A stretch of DNA of 64,000 bases from Glycine soja (taxonomy: Eukaryota; Streptophyta; Magnoliopsida; Fabales; Fabaceae): contig NC_041006.1 of NCBI RefSeq assembly GCF_004193775.1, positions 27,476,566 through 27,540,565 on the forward strand. The letters run 5' to 3'. The first letter of the stretch is position 1; each line of letters opens with the position of its first letter. Below are positions 1-10,807 of the stretch, one piece after another. The position numbers and the translations under genes are program-made. The notes under the pieces were generated by a model, which was not told where the DNA came from, searched no databases, and was given only the letters and a program-made list of their open reading frames with translations.

Positions 1-212
1 GATTAGATATTATTATTTGATGACTACCGTTCACTTGCAATTTTCCCACACCAAAATACTAGGTGATTTCATGTTTGGTGATAAGCTTTGGTTATAAAAG
101 CCAAGAGTGATAGTGAACAATACTTATAACTTTGATAAAGTTAATGAAACTTGGTGGGTTGTCAGAAACTAGACGTAGTCTGAGTGATAGAGATAAATTA
201 ATCTTTGTGTCC

Positions 213-296
<84 letters not shown>

Positions 297-505
297 GTGC
301 TAACTGACTCAAGGTTTGAATTTGATTTTGTTATGATAAGAAACATTTGTACAAAATCTGGTATTATTGTTTGATAGTGTTTGTTTGCGAAAACACATTA
401 TCTACTTTCAAGCTATATCAGATGACAAATTTGTTTTCTAAAAAAGGTATAGAAACTTTCTAAAATCACAATTCAACTCTTATTCTTGTGATATTTGTCT
501 TTACA
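1..505 (+). repeat. 3' end of an LTR, copia/SIRE-like (partial)
   Basis: From about 110 onward this matches the sequence at 18840-19168. Shared blocks include 'gtgaaacttgg', 'agtgatagagataa' versus 'agtgataaagacgaa', 'gactcaaggtttgaatttg', and a common ending 'attcaactcttattcttg...ctttaca'. Two diverged copies ending at the same point, with a pyrimidine-rich tail, suggest the right part of an LTR. The left part lies outside the window. The copia/SIRE assignment rests on general resemblance only, since no coding region is attached. Confidence 0.5.
215..293. repeat. (AT)n microsatellite
   Basis: An uninterrupted AT dinucleotide run of roughly 78 bp lies inside the LTR-like fragment. The related copy at 18.9 kb has no AT run at the equivalent place, so the expansion arose in this copy. 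Such a long run is likely to be length-polymorphic. Confidence 0.95.
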
Positions 506-862
506 TCCTCCCCTAGTGTGTTTGGTATCCCACACAAGATGTGTTATAAAAATAAATATTTATGTCATAACAAAGGTTAAATATGCAGGAGTTGAAAAAA
601 TATTTGCTCCACTAAACCTAAATTCACTATAAGACAATGGCTATGGTGTACTAAACTATTATGTCATTTATGGTATACCACTTTTATTAGTCATTAGATT
701 CATATGATCTAACGACCATATTATACATCATTTCACATAGAATCACAACTCCTCCACAACCTTTTTACCTTTTCCACAACCCTTTGCCCTATCTTTGTTG
801 CACTTCCCTTAACTTCTCAAGCTCATTGTGCCTCCTTCGGTGAAACTCACTAAAGGAGGCAT
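506..862. other. Non-coding, no feature recognised
   Basis: AT-rich sequence with no coding potential and no repeat structure that I can support. Confidence 0.5.
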
Positions 863-1372
863 TGTTAGGAAACAATTCAAACTTATAATTTCAAATCTCT
901 AGAATATAGTTTATATTTAAAAGGGATATTATCTTATTTTTAGGATGTTGTTTATAATTAAAGATATTATCTGGAAATTGGGGATTTGTTTCCTTATTTA
1001 AGAATAGGATGTTAAGTATATAAATAGAGAGTCTTTATATGAGAAGAAGAAGCACCCATCCCGAAAAAGGGTTCACCACCCTAAGTGAAAGAGGGGGTCA
1101 TGTAGAGGGAAGGTTTGTAAGTTTGTGCTAAAAACTTATTGTGAGGTTGTTTATATAGGGATGAAAGCCTGAATCACATTAAACAAATTCGAGTTGGTAA
1201 ATGTATGGATGAAATCCTGAACCACATTAACAAAATAAATTGTGTGGATATAGGAATAAGGGCTTGAACCATGTTAAACAAATTTGTGTGGTCTTTTCCT
1301 TTTAATCTTATGGTGTTGCCTTTTGTTTTGTGGAGTGTTTTCTTATCAATATATGTGTGTTTTTTCCCAATA
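863..1372 (+). repeat. LTR of a collapsed retrotransposon (left copy)
   Basis: It begins TGTTAGGAAACAATTC and is followed two bases after its end by a primer-binding site. A second, shorter copy starts at 1636 (TGTTGAGGAACAATTC) and shares the blocks 'gatattatcttatttttaggat' and 'aaagatattatctg'. Within 1155-1300 there are three imperfect repeats of about 50 bp built on 'gatgaa..cctgaa.cacatt.aacaaa'. The family is not identified, because no protein-coding part survives. Confidence 0.65.
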
Positions 1373-1373
1373 G

Positions 1374-1385
1374 TGGTATCAAAGC
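1374..1385 (+). other. Primer-binding site (initiator Met tRNA type)
   Basis: TGGTATCAAAGC differs by one base from TGGTATCAGAGC, the usual plant site complementary to the initiator Met tRNA 3' end. It sits directly after the left LTR and fixes that LTR's orientation as +. Confidence 0.7.
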
Positions 1386-1635
1386 TTGATGATTCCTGCA
1401 ACCTAGTGACCAAACAGGAGAAGGGTATTGAAGAAGCTTGAGGAAGGTGATGTGGATCTATAAGGAATCATTGTGTTGAAAGTCTTCTTGATGATGTGAT
1501 AGTCAAGTGGCGTGTTCCAATAGAGGTGGTTGATAGTACAAGTTTCGAGGTGTCACCATCTAAAATTTGCGGAGCATAATGTGATGAGCATCATGGAGTT
1601 GAAGATAAAATTTAAATTTTAATTGAGAGAATGAT

Positions 1636-1846
1636 TGTTGAGGAACAATTCAAATTTGTAGCTTCAAATCTTTAGGATGTTGTTTATATTTAAAATGATA
1701 TTATCTTATTTTTAGGATATTGGTTAGAATTAAAGATATTATCTGTAAATTAGAGATTTGTTTTCTCATTTAAAATTAGAATGTTAGGCCTATAAATAGA
1801 AATAAAATGTGTGAATATAGGAATAAAAGCCCAAAAATAGCATTGG
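1636..1846 (+). repeat. LTR of the same collapsed element (right copy, truncated)
   Basis: This is homologous to 863-1090 and then jumps to sequence matching about 1245-1270 ('tgtgtgaatataggaataa'), so it has an internal deletion relative to the left copy. Only about 250 bp separate the two LTRs. The whole coding interior has been lost, leaving a non-functional remnant. Confidence 0.6.
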
Positions 1847-1849
1847 ATC

Positions 1850-2297
1850 GAGGACCTGAGGGTTAGTGAGGGTAAATTATTTAAAAAATAATAATATTTG
1901 TTATCATACATATGAAAATAATGTTTTTACCTCTAAAATTTTTGAAGTTCGACTTAAGTCTCTTGTATAAAATTGGGTGTTTTTTTTCCTCAAGTTGCTA
2001 TCTAAACCTTTTCTCATCCCTCTATAAAGCATTATCTTAATTATTTTTTCGTGCATGATGTCAACACTGGTGTGCAGATGGTTGTCGTTGGTAGCGAGCA
2101 ATCATGGCAAAGCTGTTAGTGAAAAGGGACGCGAGAGGGTGATATAGGGAAGGGGACTACAATGTTGCAGCTGAGGAGGTCGTGTTGGTGGCGGCAAATT
2201 CGTCAGGGGCAGCTATGGAGCAAGCTACTAGTGACAAGGGGAAAAAAGGAGAAAGGAAGACAAAAAGGAAAAGGAAAAGAAAAAGGGAAGGAGGAAT
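1850..2297. other. Non-coding flank of gypsy element A
   Basis: No gene is visible. A purine-rich tract (about 2215-2297) ends at the target-site duplication GTCTC (2298-2302) of the element inserted to the right. Confidence 0.5.
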
Positions 2298-2302
2298 GTC
2301 TC

Positions 2303-2689
2303 TGTAACATGCAAAGGTAAAAATGAGCTTATGGCGGGAAAGTTTGTTACACCTTCAGAACATGTGGCAATTGATCCGGGTCTAATAGAAAGAAGGCAAG
2401 GCTCACGTGTGAAGAAACCCAGTATAAAGCTTAAGGGATTTCAACAAAATTAGAGGTGTGTGTGAGGTAACCTTCTCTTTGAATCTCTTCTGAATTCCCT
2501 TTCTCCACCTTCTCAGGTATCCTCTCTGTAAGGTTTTAGGAACAATTGAAGACTGTATAGAACAGAGCAAGGCATCACTCATAGTTCCTGTTTTCAATTT
2601 GAATTTCTTCTCTAAGACACAATCTGAGCAATCTATTTTACTATAAAAATTGTTGAAAATTCAATACAAGTTTTATGTTCTACGTTTCA
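2303..2689 (+). repeat. 5' LTR of gypsy A
   Basis: 387 bp, TGTAACATGC to CTACGTTTCA. Compared with the split 3' LTR (424 bp without the insert) it lacks one 37-bp block near 2485. By eye I count 22 mismatches over about 385 aligned bases, 19 of them transitions. That fits ageing by deamination of methylated cytosine. Confidence 0.93.
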
Positions 2690-2703
2690 TTGGTGCTTTC
2701 ATT
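2690..2703 (+). other. Primer-binding site of gypsy A
   Basis: The sequence right after the 5' LTR, TTGGTGCTTTCATT, is at the position where the minus-strand primer tRNA would pair. It is not the initiator-Met type seen elsewhere in this window, and I cannot name the tRNA without a comparison. Confidence 0.5.
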
Positions 2704-2710
2704 GTCATCA

Positions 2711-4173
2711 ATGGTTGACACTCGCCTCAAAATGTTACAAGACCAAATTACTGCACTTACGAGCTGGATGAATGGTCAAATTGAACAAGATCAGAGGATG
2801 CAAGATCACTTAGACCTCATGCAACAGCCGATAGACTTGTTGATTGTGAATAGTGTTCAGCACAATGATGGTTCGAACTTAGAAGGTGGTCCTTCACATC
2901 AAACCTCGCCGCTGAATGTTGTTTCACCGGTGAAAGATATTTCGCTTGGATTTCCCCATTTTGATGGTTCTACTCCAATGCTGGAATGGATCTTTAAGGC
3001 TGAGAATTTCTTTTCTATCACAATACTCCAGACGCTTCGCATGTTGATATTGCTGCTATGCATTTTGACAAGGATGTTGTTCCATGGTTTCAGATGCTAT
3101 AGAAGTTAACTACGGTATCTACTTGGTTAGAATTGACTAAGGCTCTAGAATCTCAGTTTGGATCTTCACTATTTGAAAATCCTATGGCTGAGCTTTTCAA
3201 ATTGCAACAAACAGGTTCTGTTTCTAAGTATTATTTGCAATTTATGTCTCTTGCAAATCGTTCCGTTGGTCTTTCAGAGGATGCATTTTTTAATTGTTTC
3301 ATCAGTGGTTTAGATCCTGATATTAGACGTGATGTGATTGATATGACTCCTTCTACTCTATTGAGGGTTGTTGCTTTAGAGAAATTGTATGAAAAGAAGT
3401 ATAATCCTATTGTTAAGACTATCAAAAGTAATTTTGTTCAACGTTATTCTCAATTGTCCTCTAATACAAAATATCCTGCTCAAGCAAAATCTGTTACTAA
3501 GACACAACTTCCACCTTTGTTGCCTACACCACCTGGTCCACCACTGAAAACTTCAAATGTGAAACGTATCAGTCCTGCTGAGATGCAATTGGGTAGGGAG
3601 AAAGGCCTTTGTTATTTCTGCGATGATAAATTTACATTTAATCTTCGATGTCCTAATAAGCAGTTGTTGTTGTTACAAATGGAGGAGGAAGGGGTTGATG
3701 ACCTTGGTGATTCATTACATCATGATAATTCGGTCACTGATTTAGTTATTCATGAGGATCATCGTCTTTCTTTTAACGCTCTGAAGGGAGGCCTTGGCAT
3801 TGGTACTATTAGATTCCTGGCTTACATGGAAAAACTTCCAGTGACAGTATTAATTGATGGTGGCAACTCTGATAGTTTTCTACAGCCTCGCATCGCTAAA
3901 TTTTTAAAGTTGCATGTTGAACCAGCTACTAAGTTCAAAGTAATGGTTGGTAATGGCAACTATATGACTGCTGAAGGATTAGTTAAAAAATTGAGAGTGC
4001 AAGCTCAGGGTAATGTGTTTCACTTACCGGTGTTCTTATTGCCTATTTTTGGAGCTGACTTGATTCTTGGGGCTAGTTGGTTAAAGACTATTGGTCCACA
4101 TATTGCTGATTATGAGCATCTCCAGTTGAAATTTTTGTTAGATGGTAAGTTCACCACACTGCAAGGGGAGTAG
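2711..4173 (+). pseudogene. gag-pro: Gypsy A gag and protease (frameshifted)
   Basis: Gag begins at the ATG at 2711, and a frameshift near 3020-3110 moves the reading to the frame 3133-4173. A zinc knuckle of the form CYFC..(F)..RC is present near 3610-3652, but the expected histidine is a leucine (NLRC). The aspartic protease active site reads LIDGGNSDSF (about 3850-3880), in the place of the usual D-S/T-G-x-T/S motif. The frame stops at 4171-4173 before the reverse transcriptase. The product would have packaged and processed the element; this copy cannot make it intact. Confidence 0.9.
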
Positions 4174-4215
4174 GATTTAGGCCCTACTCATGATCAGTTA
4201 CATCATATTCGAAGA

Positions 4216-5680
4216 ATGATTTCTACTGATGCTATAGCTGAAATCTATAGCATGCAAGTGATTGAGGAGAATTCAATTACTTTTCCCTTACTGGATCTTC
4301 CAGCTGACATAGATCCTAAGCTAGCCTTGTTATTACACAGTTATGATGAAGTGTTTTCTACTCCTTCGAGTCTTCCCCCTCAAAGGTCTCATGACCATTC
4401 TATTCCTTTGATAGAAGGATCTTAGCCTGTTAAAGTCAAGCCATACCGATATCCTCATAGCCAGAAGGAGGAGATTGAAAAGTTAATGGCTGGAATGATT
4501 GATGAGGGAATTATCCAGCCTAGTAAAAGTCTTTTTTCCTCACCAATTATTTTGGTAAAGAAGAAAGATGGTTCTTGGAGAGTTTGTACGAACTATAGAG
4601 CTTTGAATGCCATAACCATTAAGGATATTTTTCCTATACCTACTGTTGATGAGTTGTATGGTGCATCTTATTTTTCCAAGTTGGACTTAAGATCTGGATA
4701 TCACCAGATTTTACTTAAACCAGAAGATAGATGTAAAACTGCTTTTAGAACTCATCATGGCCGTTATGAATGGCTAGTAATGCCCTTTAGTTTGACCAAT
4801 GCTCCATCCACTTTTCAAAGTTTGATGAATGATATTTTTGTTGGCTTACTTCGTAGATTTGTTTTAGTATTCTTTGACGATATCTTAATCTACAGTTCTA
4901 ATTGGAAGGACCATTTACATCATCTGGAGGTTGTGCTGCACATTCTTAAGAAACAAAAACTCTGCTAGATTTTCTAAATGTTGTTTTGGTGTCACTAAGA
5001 TTGAATATTTAGGTCATACATTATCTGGTGATAGAGTATCTATGGATTTGAGCAAGCTAAAGGCTATTAAAAACTGGCCAGAACCTACTAATTTGAAGCA
5101 GTTGCAAGGATTTCTTGGCCTCACTGGTTATTATAGGAGGTTTATTAGATCTTATGCTAATATAGCAGCACCACTTACTGATCTATTGAAGAAGGACTCT
5201 TTTAAGTGGAATACTTTTGCTGCTAGTTCCTTTCTAAAATTGAAGGAGGCTATGACTTCTGCTCCTGTGTTAGCTATTCCCAATTTTCAGTTACCTTTCA
5301 CCTTGGAGACTGATGCTTCTGGAATAGGGATAGGTGCAGTTTTGAGCCAAAACAACCATCTTATTGGGTATTTTTCAAAGAAATTGTCTCCTAGGATGTA
5401 GAAACAATCTGCCTATACTAGAGAGTTCTTTGCTATTACTGAAGCTATGGCTAAATTTCGACATTACCTCTTGGGGCATAAATTTGTTATAAAAACTAAT
5501 CAAAGAAGTTTGAAAGAGTTGCTTGATCAGAAATTGCAAACACCTGAGCAACAACAATGGTTACCAAAGTTTCTTGGTTATGATTTCACTATTCAATATA
5601 AGCCTGGGAAGGAGAACATACCTGCTGATGCCTTGTCCAGGAGTTTTTTTATGGCTATTTCTAGTCTTGTACCTGCCTAG
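4216..5680 (+). pseudogene. pol: Gypsy A reverse transcriptase and RNase H (broken)
   Basis: Reading continues in the protease frame, with a stop at 4423-4425. The reverse transcriptase core spans about 4486-4968 and includes [10 protein letters not shown] and the catalytic box FFDDILIY. A frameshift at about 4955 moves to the next frame, which holds the connection region and the RNase H start TDASGIGIGAVL (about 5310-5345). A stop lies at 5399-5401, then the frame resumes with YKPGKENIPADALSR (about 5600-5640). The catalytic Asp pair is preserved although the frame is not. Confidence 0.93.
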
Positions 5681-5689
5681 AAGGAAAAA

Positions 5690-6498
5690 GTGGTTGATCT
5701 TATTCAAAATGATGATAAGTTAGCTAAGTTGTATAAGTCTTGCCTTATAGGGACACCACCATCTTCTAATTATACTATTCAACATGGCTTACTTTTCTTT
5801 AGAAATAAAATTTTTCTACCTGCCAATCTTGAGTTGTTAAATCAGATTATGCAGGAGTTCCATGCTTCAAAATTGGGTGGTCATGCTAGAGTTAATAAAA
5901 CAATTGCACGAATTGCCTCACAATTTCATTGGGTAGGCATGAGAAAAGATATTATGCGATTTGTTAAAGAGTGTGTCATTTGTCAGCAAGCAAAAGTTGA
6001 TCACCTGTTACCTACCGGGTTGTTACAGCCCTTACCAATTCCTCAACAGATTTGGGAAGACTTAGCTATAGATTTCATCGTGGCATTACCCATGTCTCAG
6101 GGATATTCTATTATCTTTGTGGTGATTGACCGGTTATCCAAGTTTGGATACTTTATACCCTTGAAGAGTGGCTTACTAGTAAGGTGGTTGCTGATGTTTT
6201 CATTTCCAACATTGTTAAGGTGCATGGTATGCCTAAAACAATTATTTCTGACAGAGATCGTGTTTTCATAGCTGCATTTTGGCAGAATTTGTTCAAAGCT
6301 CAGGGTACTACATTAGCAATGACCTCTTCATACCATCCTCAATCAGATGGTCAAACTGAAAATTTGAATAAAACTCTAGAGATGTATTTGAGGTGTTTCA
6401 TTTTTTATAATCCAAAGAAATGGGTGTCTATGCTTTCGTGGGCACAATTCTGGTATAATACCTCTTTTCATCAGAGTCTTGGCATGACCCCATTTTAA
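5690..6498 (+). pseudogene. int: Gypsy A integrase (frameshifted)
   Basis: The N-terminal HHCC zinc finger is visible (FHASKLGGH, then CVICQQAK, about 5860-5995). The first catalytic Asp is in DLAIDFIVALP (about 6060-6090). A frameshift near 6190 follows. In the new frame come the second Asp (SDRDRVF, about 6250) and the Glu in DGQTENLNK (about 6350), completing a D,D-35-E set. A stop ends the frame at 6496-6498. Confidence 0.92.
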
Positions 6499-6674
6499 GC
6501 AGCTTTTGGTAAGCATCCTCCTACTGTGCTTCGTTATGAGATTAACCCTTCCGATCCAGTGGATTTACAGGAATCCTTGAAAGAAAGAGACCAGTTGCTG
6601 GGACAATTAAAAGGTAATTTTTTGAAGGCTCAAGTGTATATGAAGCAGCAGGCAGATAAAAAAAAAGGAGAGAA

Positions 6675-7262
6675 TTGCACTTACAAGTGGGTGATTTGGT
6701 TTTAGTCAAGTTGCAACCTTATCGCCAACATTCAGTTGTTTTAAAAAGAAATCAGAAGTTAGGTTTACGTTATTTTGGACCCTTTAAGGTCACTAAGAAG
6801 ATTGGAACAGTTGTTTATGAATTACATCTTCTTACTACTACTCGAATTCACCCAGTTTTTCATATTTCATTACTAAAACCTTTTCATGGTGCTTCTTAGA
6901 CACCTTATGTTCCCTTACCATTAAGTTCCAATGAGTTTGGTCCATTGGTTCAACCTATGGAAATTCTTGATGCGCGAATTGTTCATAGAGTTGGTATGGA
7001 AGTTCCTCAAGTTTTGATACGTTGGGACTTATCTGAAGTTAATGATGATGTTTGGGAGGATCTTCGGGAGTTACAACTTTCTTATCCTCATCTCAATCTT
7101 GAGGACAAGGTTGTTTCTAATGGAAAGGGAAATGTAACATGCAAAGGTAAAAATGAGCTTATGGCGGAAAAGTTTGTTACGCCTTTAGAACACGTGGCAA
7201 TTGATTCGGGTCTAATAGAAAGAAGGCGAGGCTCACGTGTGAAGAAACTCAGTATAAAGCTT
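6675..7262 (+). pseudogene. Gypsy A integrase C-terminus: GPF motif and chromodomain
   Basis: RYFGPFKV (about 6770-6790) is the GPY/F motif of chromoviral integrases. After a stop near 6897, the same frame gives a chromodomain-like stretch from about 6960 (ILDARIVHR, QVLIRW, VWEDL). In chromoviruses this domain can steer integration to marked chromatin. The frame has no stop before the polypurine tract and runs on into the 3' LTR, so the last 40 or so residues of the protein are encoded by LTR sequence. Confidence 0.85.
7122..7132 (+). other. Polypurine tract of gypsy A
   Basis: GGAAAGGGAAA immediately precedes the 3' LTR start TGTAACATGC. It would prime plus-strand synthesis. Confidence 0.85.
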
Positions 7263-7264
7263 AA
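7133..7264 (+). repeat. 3' LTR of gypsy A, left part
   Basis: Matches 2303-2434 with 7 mismatches, all transitions. It is interrupted at the trinucleotide TAA (7262-7264) by the Harbinger insertion and continues at 15162. Confidence 0.93.
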
Positions 7265-7281
7265 CCTTGTGTTTGGATGAG

Positions 7282-8278
7282 GAATTTAAAGATTTCTAGG
7301 AAATTCAAATTCACAGCATTTTGATTGCCTTGATTTAAATTCCTTTCATTTTGTAAATATTTTGTTTGGATAAGGCAATTCAATTTCTTGTATTTTAATT
7401 TCCTTGTTTGGATAAAGTAATTCAATTTCAATGAAATTCAAATTTTAATTTTTAAATACTTATTTAAAAATTAAAATTTCAATATTGAATGAAAATAAAC
7501 ATGAGTTATTTTTTAAATAGTTAAATATTCAAAATAAATTTAATGTTATAAAATATATAATAATAAATTTTTTTAATACTTAATAATTAAATAATCAAAA
7601 TAATTTTAATGCTAAACAATTTTGAATCTTATACAATATTTTTGTAGCAACACAAAAAAACTTGGATTAAACAATACTACAAAATTAAAAGATGAATGAT
7701 ATGTAATTCTTTATTCTTGTTTAAAAAATTAATTACCTAGTCTTGCAATAATTTTAAAAAACATATTAAAATTAAATAATTATGTAATTTAAGGACAATT
7801 ATCTCGTACAAAATTCAAATGATATTAATTTCATTGTTCGTACGGGAAGAAAATTCAAATTGTTAATAACGCACCAACGCATAAACACGAATCAATACAA
7901 GCATTACAAGGTCCTAATTAATCAAGTTCCAAACAAAGATCTTAAACAAAAATTACAAGGTCCAAATTTTAAAAAAAAAAACAACGTTCTTCATTCCATA
8001 ATCTTCATTCATCATCAAGTGTAAAAGGTCGAACCTGAATAATTAACATCCAATGCTGCCATTTAGGGGAGAAGAAACAAGATAATATAAGTCACAAGAG
8101 GACAGACAAATAACTATAGTGAAAATATGAGCTCAATTAAGCACAAAAAAGACACAAATTTATAATTTGAAAATTGAAATTGGAAATGTAGACAAAAGGT
8201 TACTCACCAAGTTTCATTCTCCAAGATGTGTTAAAACATAATCTGTCTTTTGGTGAATTGGAAGGGCTTTCACAATAG
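7282..8278. other. Left non-coding part of the Harbinger element
   Basis: AT-rich, with subterminal TGTTTGGAT repeats near the end that could be transposase or Myb-protein binding sites. No gene seen. It would hold the 3' untranslated region of the Myb-like gene. Confidence 0.6.
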
Positions 8279-9200
8279 CTAACGCTTTGGATCGTCAGCT
8301 AACCATTTAATAGCTTTAGCCCATTGTTGTCTACTAAGATCTGGTATCAAAGCTGCCTCACGTAATACTTCTTGAATATCTTCATCATCAACTTTACCAT
8401 CCATTCTTTCCACCATTCGGTTAAAAGAGTTCGCCATTTTATCCAAAGAAGCTGTTATTCCTTCTTTTTCTCCCATCTTTCTCTTGTGAGGATGTGTGCC
8501 AGAAGAAGTCGAACATTGTCTTTTTCCTTTTGTATTAGAGCTTGGTTCTTCTAAATCTATGGCAGTAGCACCTAACCCCATGAATTCCACTTCATTTGTT
8601 TCTCTACTCATCGCTTCATCAGCATCCATAGCAGTTTCAGCTCCATGACCGGTGGCTCTATCTTTAGCACACAAATCCACTATATCATCCCAATTTTGAA
8701 GCACCTTGAATCGAAACGGTTTAGCCGATTTATGCGACTGGAAAACAAAGAAAAAGTGAAATCCAATCTACTTTGAATAACAAATAGCAACATATTAAAG
8801 AAAGAATACTTACAGTGCAATATTCATTCCAAGCATTTTCATTCTCAACTGTGATCATGTGCTTAGTGCCATCCCAATCAAATCCACTCTGGCCAAGGAT
8901 GTCACTTACAATACCATACCACGATCTCCATAATTTGATAAGATTTTTGACATTATCTGATGTGACATTAACATTGAAGCTTGTAGATAACACTGCGGCT
9001 GCAGCATTCAATGCTGACCTTTTCCAACCTCCGTCACCCTTGTTGCCCAAATTCCTTTGATCTCTAAGTACATCAGCCAATACACGTTCCATTTCCAAAT
9101 TCCATGTAAAATAACTTCTTGTTTCCTCATTATTTTTTCCTAAAACTTTTCTTTTGTCCGTCATTTTTTCATTAGACGACTCCATTGAAGTTAATGTCAC
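8279..9200 (-). CDS. Harbinger-associated Myb/SANT-like DNA-binding protein
   Basis: Two exons: 9200-8814 and 8737-8279, joined in phase 0 across a 76-bp GT-AG intron, giving 281 aa with no internal stop. The N-terminal half is a Myb/SANT-like domain (about residues 30-125) with spaced tryptophans: FTWNLEMERVL, GGWKRSAL, LWRSWYGIV. The C-terminal half has a basic patch (HPHKRKMGEKE) and a helical tail ending KWLADDPKR. In PIF/Harbinger elements this partner binds DNA and helps the transposase enter the nucleus and act. It lies downstream of the transposase in the same orientation. A second in-frame Met lies six codons in, so the start is uncertain by a few residues. The frame looks intact, unlike the transposase. 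Confidence 0.85.
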
Positions 9201-9406
9201 TTATTCAACCTGCACATAACAAATAGTAGATATGACCTACTTTATTCATTTGACTAGTTCAGTGCACAATCATAGAAAATATTTCAAGCAAAGTTTTTAT
9301 GCAATAGCAAAGTACATAAAAGTCTATCTTCAATAGAAAAGTACAATAGTAACAAAGCACACAAAGTTTGTCAGCAATAGCAAATTACATTTAAAAAGAA
9401 CTATCC

Positions 9407-10807
9407 TTAAGCAAAGTTTCTCCTAACTTGATAGTTAGCAAACATATTCATAGCTAATGTATCTCGAAATCTTGTCCATTCCTCGGTAGCTTGAATAGTT
9501 GTGATATCATCTATGACATTATTTTGAACTTCTTCCCTTGATTGATGGACTAACTCTTCATCAACAACAGATAAAAATTCTAAGTCTTGAACTTCTAAAA
9601 GTTGATCAGTTTGTTGTTCGTCTCTTATGAAATTGTGTAACACAAAACAAGCATTGATAATTCTTATTTGTGTCTTTATATCAAAAAATGAAGGAGTTCT
9701 TAATATACTCCATCTTTTTTTCAAGATCCCAAATGACCTTTCTATTGCATTTCGGGCACTTGCATGACGAAGATTAAATAACTCCTTGTAACTTTGAGGG
9801 GTGTTTCCAATCCACTCATTGAGATGATATCTAGTCCCTCGATATGGTGCTAAAAATCCTGGACCATTGGTATATCCCACATCCACAAGAAAATACTTAC
9901 CTACAATGTTTAAAATAACAAACATAGACTTAAACTAGACCAAAAAAAAAGAAAAAAAATTATTTCTAAGAAATATTACCAGTTGGAATTTCAAGTTTGT
10001 TTTGACGACGTAATGCATCTCGTAATACTCAAGAATCTCCTGCAGACCCTTCCCACCCAGGTAACACATAAATAAACCTTAAATCTGGACCACAAGCAGC
10101 TAACACATTTGTAGAGACATCACCCTTTCTATTACGATATCTAGGTCTCTCATCAGGAGAAACTGTAACCGGAATATGAGTCCCATCAAGTGCTCCAATA
10201 CATCTCTACAAACAAGACAATTTTTTAGATTCTAAGAAAATTTTATAATTAACTAATTTCTCCTAACAATTGATAAACTTACCTCAAACCATCTCCACTT
10301 GTTTGCTTCCGCACCTTCTAAAGTACAAGGTTGAAAGTTCAAATAGTCTTTGCTCACTTTCATTACCGCTCTCAAGACATCATTGAATTGCCTACTTATG
10401 GTTTCTTTAGATCTACAATAACTAAATTGCACTACCCTATATTTTAGGTTGTGAGCAAGGATATGTAAAAACATTGCTACTGCTTCAGTTGTTGGAACAT
10501 TTCTTGTTCTTACTAATCCACCCTTTTCTTGTAAAATTCTACAAAGGTTAAAAAATGCATTTTTACTAAGCCTCAATTGTTCAATGCAATCTTTATTTGT
10601 TCCTCTATAAAGACGATTAAGGAAGCTCTGACGTTCTAGTTCCCAATTACGGGTTGGTTCCTTAACAAAATAGTTATTATGATACCATGTCACTACACCA
10701 ATGACCATATGAACAACACAAGCAGCAGCTAATAAGATTATCTTCTTATACTCTTCTCTTTTACGTTTTCTTGAAGTCATTGCAGTGTCAACTATGCTAT
10801 GATCCAT
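9407..10807 (-). pseudogene. Harbinger DDE transposase with one premature stop
   Basis: Three exons: 10807-10283, 10205-9980 and 9900-9407, with GT-AG introns. The lengths sum to 415 codons. The N-terminus (RKRKREEYKK) is basic. The first catalytic Asp lies in [10 protein letters not shown] (exon 2). The second Asp motif, GSAGDS, is followed at once by TGA (+ strand 10029-10031), where related proteins have Arg; this looks like a CGA to TGA change. After it the frame stays open through VDVGYTN, APYRGTRYH and the catalytic Glu in ERSFGILKKRW to the true end. The damage is therefore a single nonsense codon, about codon 234. Read-through or supply of transposase from another copy would be needed for movement. 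Confidence 0.9.

Noticed and set aside
132..374. 80-codon ORF with a long Ile-Tyr repeat
   Set aside because: It is the AT microsatellite read in frame, lying in an LTR fragment; no real protein.
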